NCBI GenBank assembly: GCA_903901045.1
Contig: CAIUPP010000060.1
Coordinates: 70,661 to 134,660 of the forward strand
From: an uncultured Planctomycetota bacterium
GTDB lineage: Bacteria > Planctomycetota > Brocadiia > CAIUPP01
Direction: 5' to 3'
Length of the DNA: 64,000 nucleotides
Both the position numbers and the translations under genes were made by a program. Shown here in pieces: positions 1-7,984 of this stretch. The notes beneath the pieces are model-generated. The model was not told the DNA's origin, did no database searches, and was given only the letters and a program-made list of their open reading frames with translations. Each line of letters begins with the position of its first letter. Positions within the stretch are counted from its first letter, which is position 1.

Positions 1-9
1 GTCGGCTGA

Positions 10-54
10 GGGCATCTTCAGTTGTCCGATCTTTTCGGACAACTGAAGATGCCC
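10..54. repeat. perfect 20-bp inverted repeat (hairpin)
   Basis: Arms at 10-29 and 35-54 are exact reverse complements (GGGCATCTTCAGTTGTCCGA) around a 5-base TCTTT loop. There is no strong T-run after either arm, so an intrinsic terminator is possible but not clear. It is followed at about 57-82 by a run similar to the ACGCAGGGACACGAAGGA-type word repeat. Confidence 0.85.
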
Positions 55-112
55 CCAAGAACGCAGGGACACGAAGGACACAGAATACTCCCAAGTGCAG
101 GAATGGTCCTTG

Positions 113-152
113 TGCTCTGCATTCTGCACTCTGCATTCTACATTCTGCACTC
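113..152. repeat. degenerate word array (TGCA/CTCTGCATT words)
   Basis: Four to five imperfect copies of a 7-10 base word (CTCTGCATT, CTGCACT, CTACATT) lie side by side. The array ends about three bases from the stop codon of the minus-strand sugar transferase. No unique spacers separate the copies, so this is not a CRISPR array. Confidence 0.7.
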
Positions 153-154
153 CG

Positions 155-1561
155 TCACATCCCCGTCCCTCTCAGCACCGCCGGGATGCTCTGAAGCGCG
201 ATCTTGAAGTCCAGCCAGAGAGACCAGTTGTCGATGTAGCGCAGGTCGTACTGCATCCATTGGTCGAACGTCGCCTTGTTGCGGTCGGTCACCTGCCAGA
301 TGCAGGTGAGGCCGGGGCGCATGGAGAGACGGCGGCGCTGCCAGCGCTCGTACGTGGCGACCTCGGCCGGGAGCGGCGGCCGGGGGCCGACGAGGCTCAT
401 TTCCCCCTTGAAGACGTTCCAGAGTTGCGGCAGTTCGTCCATGCTGTACTTCCGGATTATCCGGCCGATGAAGGTCACGCGCGGGTCGTTGCGCATCTTG
501 AAGACCGGCCCGTCCATCTCATTCAATTCGCTCAGCGTCCCGCGGCGTTCCTCGGCGTCGGCGTACATGGAGCGGAATTTGTACATCGTGAAGTCGCGCC
601 CGTACAGCCCGGAGCGCGTCTGCGTGAAAATCAGTGGCCCGCGCGAGGTCGCCTTGACCAGCAGGGCGATGAGCAGCAGCAGCGGCGAGAGCAGAGCGCC
701 GAGGAGCACGCTGCCGAGGATGTCCATCCCTCGCTTGATGCCGAGCGAGACGGGGTTGTAAGGGGTGGTGCTGAAGGTGAGCATGCGGATGTCGCGGAAC
801 ACTTCCAGGTGAGGGCGGCTGAGCGTGGCGCGGAAGAAGCTCGCGGGGATGTGGATGCAGACCCCCACCTCCTCGCAGGCCTGAATCAGCCGCTGCACCG
901 CCGAGAAGTCATTCTCCGGCCCGGCCAGGACGACGTCATCCACATTGCGCTCATCCAGGATGCTCGGCAACCCGGAAAGATCGCCCAGGTACTGTCCCTC
1001 AGGGAAGTCCCCCGAGGCGGCGAGGGGGGCGACGTAGCCGGTCAACTCCAGTCCCCACCCCGCCTGACGCACGGCCTGTCCGAACTCCAGCGCCGCCGGC
1101 CCCTCGCCGATGACCAGCACCCGGCGCAGCGCTCCGGTGGCGCGGTAGAGTCGCGGGGCGGCTTTCAGCATCGCGATACGGCCCAGCAGCAGCAGCGCGA
1201 CGTTCGTGGCGATGGAGGCGCCGATCAAGCGGCGGCTGAGGTCCTGCTTCCAGAAAAAGAGGACCGCGCCGAGCGCCAGCGCGCCGATCAGCAGCGGCAG
1301 CGCCATGCGGCGGAGATTGTCGCGGCTGCGTTCGATGGGAGAGAAGTCGTAGCAGCCGAACACCCCGAGCAGCAGCCACCACATCGGCACGCTGGCCGCG
1401 CTGAGCCAGAGGTAGTTCGACAGCGGGAGCACCACCAGGAAGCCGAGCCTCTCCGGAAGCTTGCCGGCGGCGTAATAAGCGACGAAGAAGGCCAGGACGG
1501 TGGCCATCGCGTCCACGACCGCTACGGCGGCTTGAAGCGACCGGGCGCGCTGCCTGAGCAT
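155..1561 (-). CDS. polyprenyl-phosphate sugar transferase (WcaJ-type)
   Basis: Predicted to transfer a hexose-1-phosphate from a UDP-sugar to undecaprenyl phosphate at the inner membrane, starting exopolysaccharide or O-antigen repeat synthesis. The N-terminal part has several hydrophobic segments (about residues 10-130), then a nucleotide-binding-like middle domain (VLVIGEGPAALEFG). The C-terminal 190 residues form the bacterial sugar transferase domain with FTMYKFRSM, RKYSMDELPQLWNVF and SLVGPRP motifs. Total about 468 residues, normal for the family. I chose the ATG at 1561 because GGAGG lies nine bases before it; a GTG at 1570 sits directly on that site. It follows the TPR lipoprotein gene after 30 bases and is probably co-transcribed with it. 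Sugar specificity cannot be read from sequence. Confidence 0.9.
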   Translation of the reverse strand: MLRQRARSLQAAVAVVDAMATVLAFFVAYYAAGKLPERLGFLVVLPLSNYLWLSAASVPMWWLLLGVFGCYDFSPIERSRDNLRRMALPLLIGALALGAVLFFWKQDLSRRLIGASIATNVALLLLGRIAMLKAAPRLYRATGALRRVLVIGEGPAALEFGQAVRQAGWGLELTGYVAPLAASGDFPEGQYLGDLSGLPSILDERNVDDVVLAGPENDFSAVQRLIQACEEVGVCIHIPASFFRATLSRPHLEVFRDIRMLTFSTTPYNPVSLGIKRGMDILGSVLLGALLSPLLLLIALLVKATSRGPLIFTQTRSGLYGRDFTMYKFRSMYADAEERRGTLSELNEMDGPVFKMRNDPRVTFIGRIIRKYSMDELPQLWNVFKGEMSLVGPRPPLPAEVATYERWQRRRLSMRPGLTCIWQVTDRNKATFDQWMQYDLRYIDNWSLWLDFKIALQSIPAVLRGTGM

Positions 1562-1591
1562 GCGGTTCACCCTCCGGGGTGGCGGAGCCGG

Positions 1592-2257
1592 TTACTTGGC
1601 CGGTTCCGGGGCGGTGAGCTGATAGATCAACTGGTTGGCCCGGTGGATCAAGATCGAATCGCGGGAATTCTCTCGAACGACCGTCAAGTCGCCCAGCGCG
1701 CGCTTGGTGTCCCCGGTCGCCATATAGGCGTACGCGCGGAGCAGATGCGCCCGATAAAGCCCGGGCTCCAGGTCGATGGCGCGGGTGAAGTCCTGAATGG
1801 CGCGATCGAAATCGCCCGTGGAGGCGTACACTTCGCCGCGCGACATGATGATGGGCGCCATATCCGGCACCATTTCCAGCGCTTTCTCCAGCGACGCCAT
1901 CGCCCCCGCGAAGTCCTTCTGGCGCTTCTGGACTTCCGCGATGCCGACGTACGCGGCGGGGCTGGCGGGATTCAGCTTCAGAATACTGTTGAAGTCCTTG
2001 AGCGCTGCGTCATCGCTCCCCATCTCGGAATAAATCCCGCCGCGGCGCATCAGCGCCCGCTCCGAGTTCGGCTCGATGGCCAGGGCGGTGTTGATCTCCT
2101 TCAGGGCTGCGGTGCGGTCCCCCAGCTTGTTCTTCTTCTCGGCAAGCGCGAGGTGCTGATCGACGAGCAGGGAGCGCTTCTTCTCCGCGGATTGGCAGCC
2201 TCCGACGAGCAGCAGAGTGGCCACCAGGGTGAAAGCCAGCCCGTAACGTGTCTTCAT
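1592..2257 (-). CDS. TPR-repeat lipoprotein
   Basis: 221 residues. A signal peptide ends in the lipobox LVGGC (Cys at about residue 21), so the protein is likely lipid-anchored outside the inner membrane. The rest is about four to five tetratricopeptide repeats of 34 residues (for example DRTAALKEINTALAIEPNS and DFDRAIQDFTRAIDLEPG), a protein-protein interaction scaffold. GGAGG precedes the ATG by five bases. It is the first gene of a two-gene unit with the sugar transferase and may be an assembly factor for polysaccharide export, which is inference from context only. Confidence 0.85.
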   Translation of the reverse strand: MKTRYGLAFTLVATLLLVGGCQSAEKKRSLLVDQHLALAEKKNKLGDRTAALKEINTALAIEPNSERALMRRGGIYSEMGSDDAALKDFNSILKLNPASPAAYVGIAEVQKRQKDFAGAMASLEKALEMVPDMAPIIMSRGEVYASTGDFDRAIQDFTRAIDLEPGLYRAHLLRAYAYMATGDTKRALGDLTVVRENSRDSILIHRANQLIYQLTAPEPAK

Positions 2258-2320
2258 AACGGCCTCCGGTTGAGTTGAGGGACTGATTCTATCACATCGA
2301 TTCGCGACCGGCGATTCCGA

Positions 2321-2445
2321 GAAGCTGTTTCAGAACTGAAGCGTGAGTTACTTGCCCTGAGCGTAGTCGAATGGGTCAAACCCGCGAGAAACATAGCGCG
2401 GACTCGTGTTAGTCCGCGCCACCTGCCGAGTTTTGAAACAGCTTC
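2321..2445. repeat. palindromic element, family E, copy 1
   Basis: Terminal arms GAAGCTGTTTCAGAACT (2321-2337) and AGTTTTGAAACAGCTTC (2429-2445) are 16/17 complementary. Inside is a second hairpin, GCGCGGACT...AGTCCGCGC, and a CCCTGAGCGTAGTCGAA word. It lies three bases past the tyrS stop codon. Copies 2 and 3 are at 5191-5328 and 9136-9255. Confidence 0.85.
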
Positions 2446-2448
2446 GAA

Positions 2449-3654
2449 TCAAAGCGCCAGGCGCGCAAACTTCCTTTTCCCGACCTTCAACAGCGCCCCG
2501 GCGGCGGGGGTGATGTTGGCGGAGGGGTCGGTAATGGGCGTTCCATCCAGCGAGACCGCTCCTTGCGACACGAGCCGCCGCGCTTCGCTGGTGCTGGGGG
2601 CGTGTCCGCAATGGACGATCAACTTGGCGATCCATATCTTCCCGCCTTCGATCAATTCGGGCGGCACGCGCACCTCCGGGATCTCTTCCGGCAATTCCTT
2701 CCGGCGCACCTCGCGGTCGAACTTCTCCGCCGCCTCGGCGGCCGGCTGCTCGCCATGGTACCGGCGCACGAGTGAGCGCGCCAGGGCCATCTTCGCCGTC
2801 ATCGGATCGCCCGCCAGCAGCCGTTCCATCTCTTCGGGAGGCACATCCGACGTCAGGTCGAAGTAAGTCCGCATGGCGCTGTCGGGGATGGACATCGCCT
2901 TGGCGTAGATCGTGGAGGCCGGCTCGTTGATGCCGATGTGGTTGCCGTAGCTTTTGCTCATCTTCATCTGCCCGTCCAGCCCCACCAGCAGCGGCAGCGT
3001 GACGGCCACCTGCGTTGGCTGGGCGGCGTCCTTCTGAAGCTGGCGGCCCACGAGCAGATTGAAGGTCTGGTCGTTGCCCCCCAGCTCCACGTCGGCGCGG
3101 ACCATCACCGAGTCGTAACCCTGCATGAGCGGGTAGATGAACTCATGCAGCGAGATGGGGGAGCCTTCCTTGTAGCGATTGGAGAAATCGTCGCGCTCCA
3201 GCAGCCGCGCCACGGTCATCTGGCTGGCCAGCTTGATGACGTCCAGGAAGTTCATCTTGCCGAACCAGTCGCCGTTGTAGACCACCTCGGCCTTGTCCAG
3301 CGCGACGATCTTGCCCAGTTGCGCGAGGTAAGTCCTGGCGTTGGCCAGCACCTGGTCGTGCGTGAGTTGGGGGCGCGTCGTGTCGCGGCCGCTGGGGTCG
3401 CCCACCATGGCGGTGTAGTCGCCGATGATGATGACCGCCTGGTGGCCGAGGTCCTGGAAGTGGCGCAGCTTCAGAATGGGCACGGCGTGGCCGATGTGGA
3501 TGTCCATGGAGGTCGGGTCGATGCCGTACTTCACGCGCAGCGGGCGGTTGTTGCGGCGCGACGACTCCAGCTTGGAGAGCAACTCCTCGCGCGGGAAAAT
3601 GTCCACTGTTCCCCGGGCGATCTGCTTCATCTGAGTTTCGACATCGGCGAACAC
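2449..3654 (-). CDS. tyrS: tyrosyl-tRNA synthetase
   Basis: Charges tRNA-Tyr with tyrosine in the cytoplasm. Class I signatures are present: DIHIGHAV (HIGH) near residue 53 and KMSKSYGN downstream. The last about 65 residues form an S4-like RNA-binding domain. About 401 residues, as expected. The start is taken as the GTG at 3654, which has AAGGA upstream; an in-frame ATG at 3732 would overlap the upstream CPBP gene by 60 bases and adds residues not typical of TyrRS. It lies 17 bases downstream of the CPBP gene on the same strand. Confidence 0.95.
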   Translation of the reverse strand: MFADVETQMKQIARGTVDIFPREELLSKLESSRRNNRPLRVKYGIDPTSMDIHIGHAVPILKLRHFQDLGHQAVIIIGDYTAMVGDPSGRDTTRPQLTHDQVLANARTYLAQLGKIVALDKAEVVYNGDWFGKMNFLDVIKLASQMTVARLLERDDFSNRYKEGSPISLHEFIYPLMQGYDSVMVRADVELGGNDQTFNLLVGRQLQKDAAQPTQVAVTLPLLVGLDGQMKMSKSYGNHIGINEPASTIYAKAMSIPDSAMRTYFDLTSDVPPEEMERLLAGDPMTAKMALARSLVRRYHGEQPAAEAAEKFDREVRRKELPEEIPEVRVPPELIEGGKIWIAKLIVHCGHAPSTSEARRLVSQGAVSLDGTPITDPSANITPAAGALLKVGKRKFARLAL

Positions 3655-3671
3655 GGCTCTTCCTTTCGAGC

Positions 3672-4697
3672 TCAGGATCTTACGGTCAGCACCTGCAATA
3701 TCGCCAGCGCGTTGAACAACACGTGCAGGCACAGCGGGGCCGCCAGCGAGCGGGTGCGATTATAGAGGTAGCCCAGCGTCAGGCCCAGAACGAACGTCGG
3801 CAGGAATACGTAGAAATCTCTGTGCGCCGCCGCGAAGAGCGCGGCGGTCAGCAGCACGCTTATCGCGCCGCCGAACCAGCGCTCCAGCGCCGGCTGCAGG
3901 TAGGCGCGGAAGAGCAATTCCTCCGACAGCGGAACCAGCAGGATCGCCGTGAACGCGGCCAGCCCCAGCAGCGACCCGGAGTGGCTCTCCAGCAGCGTCT
4001 GCAGGCTCGCCTGGAGGGGCACCTCGGGGAGCAGGGAGAACATCGCCGCGTAGATCAGGGCAAGGATCGGCTGCAGCGCCACGCAGGCGACGGCCCCGAT
4101 GAGGAGGTTGCGCCAGATCTTCCCGCGGAAACCCAGATCGGCCCAGCGGCCGTCGCGTTCGCCGACGACCACGTTGAGGATCGCCCCGATCACGAGGAGG
4201 CGGGTGAATATTTCCATGAACCAGCCGCGGTTGTCCATCAGCGGCGCGGCGGGGTTCGGCCGGAATATCCACGCGAAAACGACCACGCCGAGAACGTAAA
4301 GCGCCGCCACTTTCATGACGTCCCATAGGCCCCAGAGGGCGGGGCGCGCCAGGACGGGCCTCATCAGGGGGCGCTGGATCCGCACGATCAGCAGCACAGC
4401 CAGGATAGCGGCCCCCGCGAAGAGGAGCGCCAAGTTGAGCAGCCGAATCGTCAGGTGCGGCAGCGCCTCATTGAGACGCCGCTGATAGAGGCGTCCCTCG
4501 GTCTGGAACGAGGCGCGCCAGAGCATCTTCTGGTCCACCGCGCGGACCTGCTGCGAAGCGTCCTCCTGGGACTGCTCCTCCAGACGCCCCGCGTCCTGGA
4601 GGATTCCGGTGATCACGGCAATCGCCACAATCGCCGCCCAGAACCACTCGTTTCTGAGGTATGAACGCCAATTGAACTCTATTGGATTTGTATCCAC
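3672..4697 (-). CDS. CPBP-family intramembrane metalloprotease
   Basis: 341 residues with about eight hydrophobic segments. The C-terminal half carries the CPBP (ABI/CAAX protease) motifs: EELLFRAY (EExxxR), FAAAHRD (second motif) and LHVLFN (HxxxN-type third motif). The family includes CAAX-type and regulatory membrane proteases; the substrate is not predictable. Its start codon overlaps the last 19 bases of yjbQ, suggesting translational coupling, and tyrS follows directly. Confidence 0.88.
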   Translation of the reverse strand: MDTNPIEFNWRSYLRNEWFWAAIVAIAVITGILQDAGRLEEQSQEDASQQVRAVDQKMLWRASFQTEGRLYQRRLNEALPHLTIRLLNLALLFAGAAILAVLLIVRIQRPLMRPVLARPALWGLWDVMKVAALYVLGVVVFAWIFRPNPAAPLMDNRGWFMEIFTRLLVIGAILNVVVGERDGRWADLGFRGKIWRNLLIGAVACVALQPILALIYAAMFSLLPEVPLQASLQTLLESHSGSLLGLAAFTAILLVPLSEELLFRAYLQPALERWFGGAISVLLTAALFAAAHRDFYVFLPTFVLGLTLGYLYNRTRSLAAPLCLHVLFNALAILQVLTVRS

Positions 4698-5071
4698 GCC
4701 TGCCTCTGCCGTGGGCCATCGAATTCACAGAAGAAAATGGACTGCCATGTGCCGAGGCACAGGCGTCCCTCCTCCACGGGGACGGTCACGGAGGAGCCGA
4801 ACAGGCTGGACTTGATGTGCCCGGCGGAATTGCCCTCGTTATGGCGGTAATCCCCCCCCTGGTACGGGGCCACTTTGTCCATGTGCACGAGAACGTCGCG
4901 CTGAACGTCAGCGTCCGCGTTCTCGTTGATCGTGATCGCGGCGGTGGTGTGAGGCACAAAGACGACGCACAGGCCGGACTTGACGCCCGAGTCCGTCACG
5001 GCCTGGGAGACCTGCTTGGTGATGTCCAGCATCTCGTCGCGGGCATGGGTGGGGACGGCTATCTTGAGCAT
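4679..5071 (-). CDS. YjbQ/UPF0047 family protein
   Basis: About 130 residues, the usual length for YjbQ. It contains the family core HTTAAITINENAD and GNSAGHIKSSLFGSSVTVP plus CEFDGPRQR near the end. E. coli YjbQ has weak secondary thiamine-phosphate synthase activity, but the real role is unsettled. The start is set at the ATG at 5071 (GGAG six bases upstream) rather than the ATG at 5086, which has no ribosome-binding site. First gene of the yjbQ-CPBP-tyrS run. Confidence 0.88.
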   Translation of the reverse strand: MLKIAVPTHARDEMLDITKQVSQAVTDSGVKSGLCVVFVPHTTAAITINENADADVQRDVLVHMDKVAPYQGGDYRHNEGNSAGHIKSSLFGSSVTVPVEEGRLCLGTWQSIFFCEFDGPRQRQAWIQIQ

Positions 5072-5149
5072 TTGATACTCCGGCATGGAAGAGCAAATGG
5101 AACGGCGCTGATAGTAGCAGAGGGGATGGGGGTTTGCAACATTCATACG

Positions 5150-5428
5150 GATTCAACATTCAACATACGACGTTCGACTTTCAACGTTCTGGAACTGGTT
5201 TCACAACTGTGGCGCGGGTTATCCCCATCGACAAGCTCAGGGCCGTGAGCAACGTCGAACGGCAACCGCGAAATCATTGGCGCGGACTGTGTCGTCCGCG
5301 CCCACAGGCTAGTTGTGAAACCAGCTCCAGTGACGGCGGCGGCTTGCTTTGTCGGGGGGGCAGGGTTGTGTCCTTCGTTCTTTGAACGTTGGACGTTGGA
5401 AGTTGAATGTCGAACGTTGAATCCGTTC
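5150..5428. repeat. nested inverted repeat around element E copy 2
   Basis: The 437-base gap between yjbQ and the ketosynthase holds this repeat. The outer arms are arrays of the words TTCAACATTC/ACGTTCGAC at 5150-5190 and their inverted counterparts at about 5374-5428. Inside sits a family E palindromic element at 5191-5328 with terminal arms GGAACTGGTTTCACAACT and AGTTGTGAAACCAGCTCC (17/18 complementary) and an inner GCGCGGAC...GTCCGCGC hairpin like copy 1. No gene is visible in the gap. Confidence 0.8.
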
Positions 5429-5508
5429 AGCCACGCGAACACTGCACGTTTGCGCTGCGAAGTGGCAGGGCTTAGAATGCTGCCGGGCACCACTTCGGGA
5501 GAGAGTGT

Positions 5509-6669
5509 ATGAATCAGGTGGTCGTGACGGGCATGGGGGCGGTCAGTTGCCTGGGGAACGACGTGCCCGCGCTCTGGGATGGCCTCATCGCCGGGCGCTG
5601 CGGCATCGCTCCTCTGACGCGCATCAAGGCCGACGACTACCGGAACAAACTGGCCGGGCAGGTCGCCGGAGTGGATGAACCGCCCGGCAACGACGCCTCG
5701 GTCCGATTCCTCCTAAGAGCGGCTGCCGAGGCGCTGGACCAGGGGGGGATTGACGAAGGCGCACGCAGGAAGATCGCGCTCGTTCTCGGCACGAACTTCG
5801 GCGCGATGGCTGCAACGGAGCGGCTCCTCTCCGGCAAGGCCGACAATGCCGATGTCGCGCTCGCCGAGGGAGTGACCGGCTGCGTCGCGGGGCGGCTGCG
5901 TCTGGGCGGGGCGCAGATGACGCTCTCCCTCTCCTGCGCTTCCGGCAACGCGGCCATCGGCAGGGCGGCTGATCTCATCCGAAGCGGTCGCGCCCAGATG
6001 GCGCTGGCGGGGGGGTACGATGCCATCAGCGACGTCGTCTGGGCCGGCCTCTGCTCCCTGCGCGCCATGAGCGCCACCGCCGTGCGTCCCTTCGACAAAC
6101 GCCGCGACGGGACGATCTTCAGCGAGGGGGCCGGCTTGATGCTGCTGGAGAATCGCGACCACGCCCTCGCGCGCGGCGCGCTGCCCCTCGCGCGTTTCCT
6201 GGGCTACGGCACCAGCAGCAACGCCTTCCACATGACCCACCCGGATGAGGATGGCGCGGGGATGGCCCGCGCCATGCGCGGCGCGTTGCAGGACGCCGGC
6301 GTCGCCCCCGAAGCGGTGGAGCACATCAACGCCCACGCCACCGGCACGCCCCCCAACGACCGGCTGGAGACGATGGCGATCAAATCCGTCTTCGGCGAGC
6401 GCGCCCGGAGCATCCCCATCAACGGCATCAAATCCATGCTCGGCCATGCCATGGGCGCAGCCAGCGCGCTGGAGGCGATTGCGACGGTGATGACGATCCG
6501 CGAGGGAGTCATCCCGCCCACGATCGGCCTTGAAGAGTCCGCCCCGGAGTGCGATCTGGACTACGTTCCCCGCGCCGCGCGCAAGGCGAGAGTGGGGGTG
6601 GCGCTCAACAACTCCGCCGGGTTCGGCGGCTGCAACGCCTCGGTCCTCTTTGGTCGATGGGAGATCTGA
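5509..6669 (+). CDS. beta-ketoacyl synthase (FabF/KAS II-like), active
   Basis: Performs Claisen condensation of an acyl thioester with malonyl-ACP. 386 residues. The catalytic triad is intact: Cys143 in SCASGNAAIG, His276 in HATGTPPND and His313 in MLGHAMGA; the spacing between the two histidines matches FabF. GGGAGAGAG precedes the ATG. It overlaps the next gene by one base (TGATG), so the two are translationally coupled as a KS/partner pair. No acyl carrier protein, malonyltransferase or ketoreductase lies in the window, so the product (aryl polyene-like, specialised lipid, or auxiliary fatty-acid step) is not known. Confidence 0.9.
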   Translation: MNQVVVTGMGAVSCLGNDVPALWDGLIAGRCGIAPLTRIKADDYRNKLAGQVAGVDEPPGNDASVRFLLRAAAEALDQGGIDEGARRKIALVLGTNFGAMAATERLLSGKADNADVALAEGVTGCVAGRLRLGGAQMTLSLSCASGNAAIGRAADLIRSGRAQMALAGGYDAISDVVWAGLCSLRAMSATAVRPFDKRRDGTIFSEGAGLMLLENRDHALARGALPLARFLGYGTSSNAFHMTHPDEDGAGMARAMRGALQDAGVAPEAVEHINAHATGTPPNDRLETMAIKSVFGERARSIPINGIKSMLGHAMGAASALEAIATVMTIREGVIPPTIGLEESAPECDLDYVPRAARKARVGVALNNSAGFGGCNASVLFGRWEI

Positions 6670-7865
6670 TGGGGCAGGGAGTGGTCATCACCGGCTGCGG
6701 CGTCCTGGCCTCCAACGGCATCGGGCGCGAAGCGTTCGCCGCCGCGCTGGCCGCCGGGAAAAGCGGCATCGGCGACCTGGTCAGCTTCGACGCCTCCGCC
6801 CTTGGGCGCGAAAAAGCGGCGGAGATTCACGGCTTCGACGTCGCCGCCTACCTGCGCTCGCCGAAGAACTACCTCGACCGCAACAGCGCGCTCGCCTTCG
6901 CCGCCGCGGAAATGGCGCTGCGTGAGAGCGCGCTGGCCGTTCCCGACCTGGCTAGGGAATACGGCCTGAGCGTGGGGAGCATGGGGGGGAACTTCGCCTC
7001 GCTAGCGCTGTTCCACGCCAAACTCGCGGAAAAAGGGCCGCGTTTCGCGCCTCCCTTCCTCTTTCCGCACACCTACTACAACGCCACCGCGGGGCTGCTG
7101 AGCATCGAGTACGGCCTCTCCGGGCCGCACGGGCAGTTCTGCTCCGGACCCGCCGCCGGGATGGAAGCGCTGGCGTACGCCGTCGATTGCATCCGCTGGG
7201 GGCGGACGGATGCCATGATAGCGGGCGGCGTGGAGGCGTTTGGAGAATCGCTCCTGAGCTACTGCGCGTCGAAGGGGTGGTTGTCGCCGGGGATTTCTTT
7301 GGGAGCTTGTGGCACAGCCGCCCCCGGCTGTGCATTTCCCGGAGGGGAAGGGTGCCTTCCCTTCGGACTTGTCGCGAATGGGACCATCCTGGGGGAAGGG
7401 GGGGCGTTCCTCTGCCTGGAATCCGCCGATGGCGTGCGCGTGCGCAAGGGAAAAGCGCGCGGCAGAATCCGTGGAATCGGCATGGGCGCATGCGCCGAGG
7501 AAGCGATTTCCGGCGCGCTGCGCGACGCGGAGGTTCTCAAAACGGAAGCGGTCTTCGCCTCGGCTTCCGGCCGGCCGGACGATGACCGCGAGGAAGCCGC
7601 CGCGATCACGAAGATTCTCGGCAACCGGCCCATCGTCGCGCTAAAGGGGCTTGTCGGCGAGACGCTGGGGGCGAGCGGGCCGATGAACCTGATCGCCGCC
7701 CTGACCGCGCTGGAGTCCGACATGCTTCCGGGCTCGGGCGCGGAGTACGAAGCATTCCCCGTGAACCTCGTGCGCGCCCCGCTCTCCAAAACAGTCAACA
7801 GCATCCTCGTGAACGCGGGCTCGGGGAAACCGGGGGCGTGGGTGAGCGTCGTAGTCACCCGTTGA
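6669..7865 (+). CDS. degenerate ketosynthase, chain-length-factor-like
   Basis: About 398 residues, thiolase fold, clearly homologous to the gene before it. By hand alignment all three catalytic residues are lost: the nucleophile position in CSGPAAGMEAL is Pro (the nearest Cys, residue 158, is three residues early), the first His is Ser in FASASGRPDDDRE, and the second is Glu in GETLGASG. In type II PKS and aryl polyene systems such a partner forms a heterodimer with the active KS. Start at 6669, with GGGAG seven bases upstream, is preferred over an earlier in-frame ATG inside the KS gene. Residues of about 212-232 (LGACGTAAPGCAF region) are encoded by two tandem hairpins and look like an insertion (see repeat at 7308). 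Confidence 0.85.
   Translation: MGQGVVITGCGVLASNGIGREAFAAALAAGKSGIGDLVSFDASALGREKAAEIHGFDVAAYLRSPKNYLDRNSALAFAAAEMALRESALAVPDLAREYGLSVGSMGGNFASLALFHAKLAEKGPRFAPPFLFPHTYYNATAGLLSIEYGLSGPHGQFCSGPAAGMEALAYAVDCIRWGRTDAMIAGGVEAFGESLLSYCASKGWLSPGISLGACGTAAPGCAFPGGEGCLPFGLVANGTILGEGGAFLCLESADGVRVRKGKARGRIRGIGMGACAEEAISGALRDAEVLKTEAVFASASGRPDDDREEAAAITKILGNRPIVALKGLVGETLGASGPMNLIAALTALESDMLPGSGAEYEAFPVNLVRAPLSKTVNSILVNAGSGKPGAWVSVVVTR
7308..7361 (+). repeat. REP-like palindromes inserted in frame in the CLF-like gene
   Basis: Hairpin GCACAGCCG/CGGCTGTGC (7312-7333) is followed by GGGAAGG/CCTTCCC (7345-7361). A 27-base stretch from 7308 to 7334 matches the intergenic palindrome at 24218-24244 at all but one base. 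The encoded peptide GACGTAAPGC has no counterpart in the preceding KS protein. Confidence 0.75.
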
Positions 7866-7888
7866 TTGGCGAAGCGCGGTGAGCGGCA

Positions 7889-7935
7889 ACGGATGAATAG
7901 CGAATGGGGAATAGCGAAATGCGAATTGCCAATGG
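7889..7935 (+). repeat. word array, family W, copy a (forward)
   Basis: Consecutive 8-9 base words GGATGAATAGCGAATGG, GAATAGCGAA and TGCGAATTGCC occur here. Copies in the opposite orientation are at 9392-9435, 12251-12297 and 21065-21113, and one in the same orientation is at 11368-11413. It lies 23 bases after the KS-partner stop and upstream of coaD-HD. Confidence 0.8.
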
Positions 7936-7984
7936 GCCCTGTTCCAGTTTCGCCTGATTCCGATATCTCAGAGAGAGGGTCAGT

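Noticed and set aside
95-2278. 727-codon ORF on + strand opposite the sugar transferase and TPR lipoprotein
   Set aside because: Antisense shadow of two well-supported genes caused by high GC; composition is Arg/His/Gln-rich and no motif is seen.
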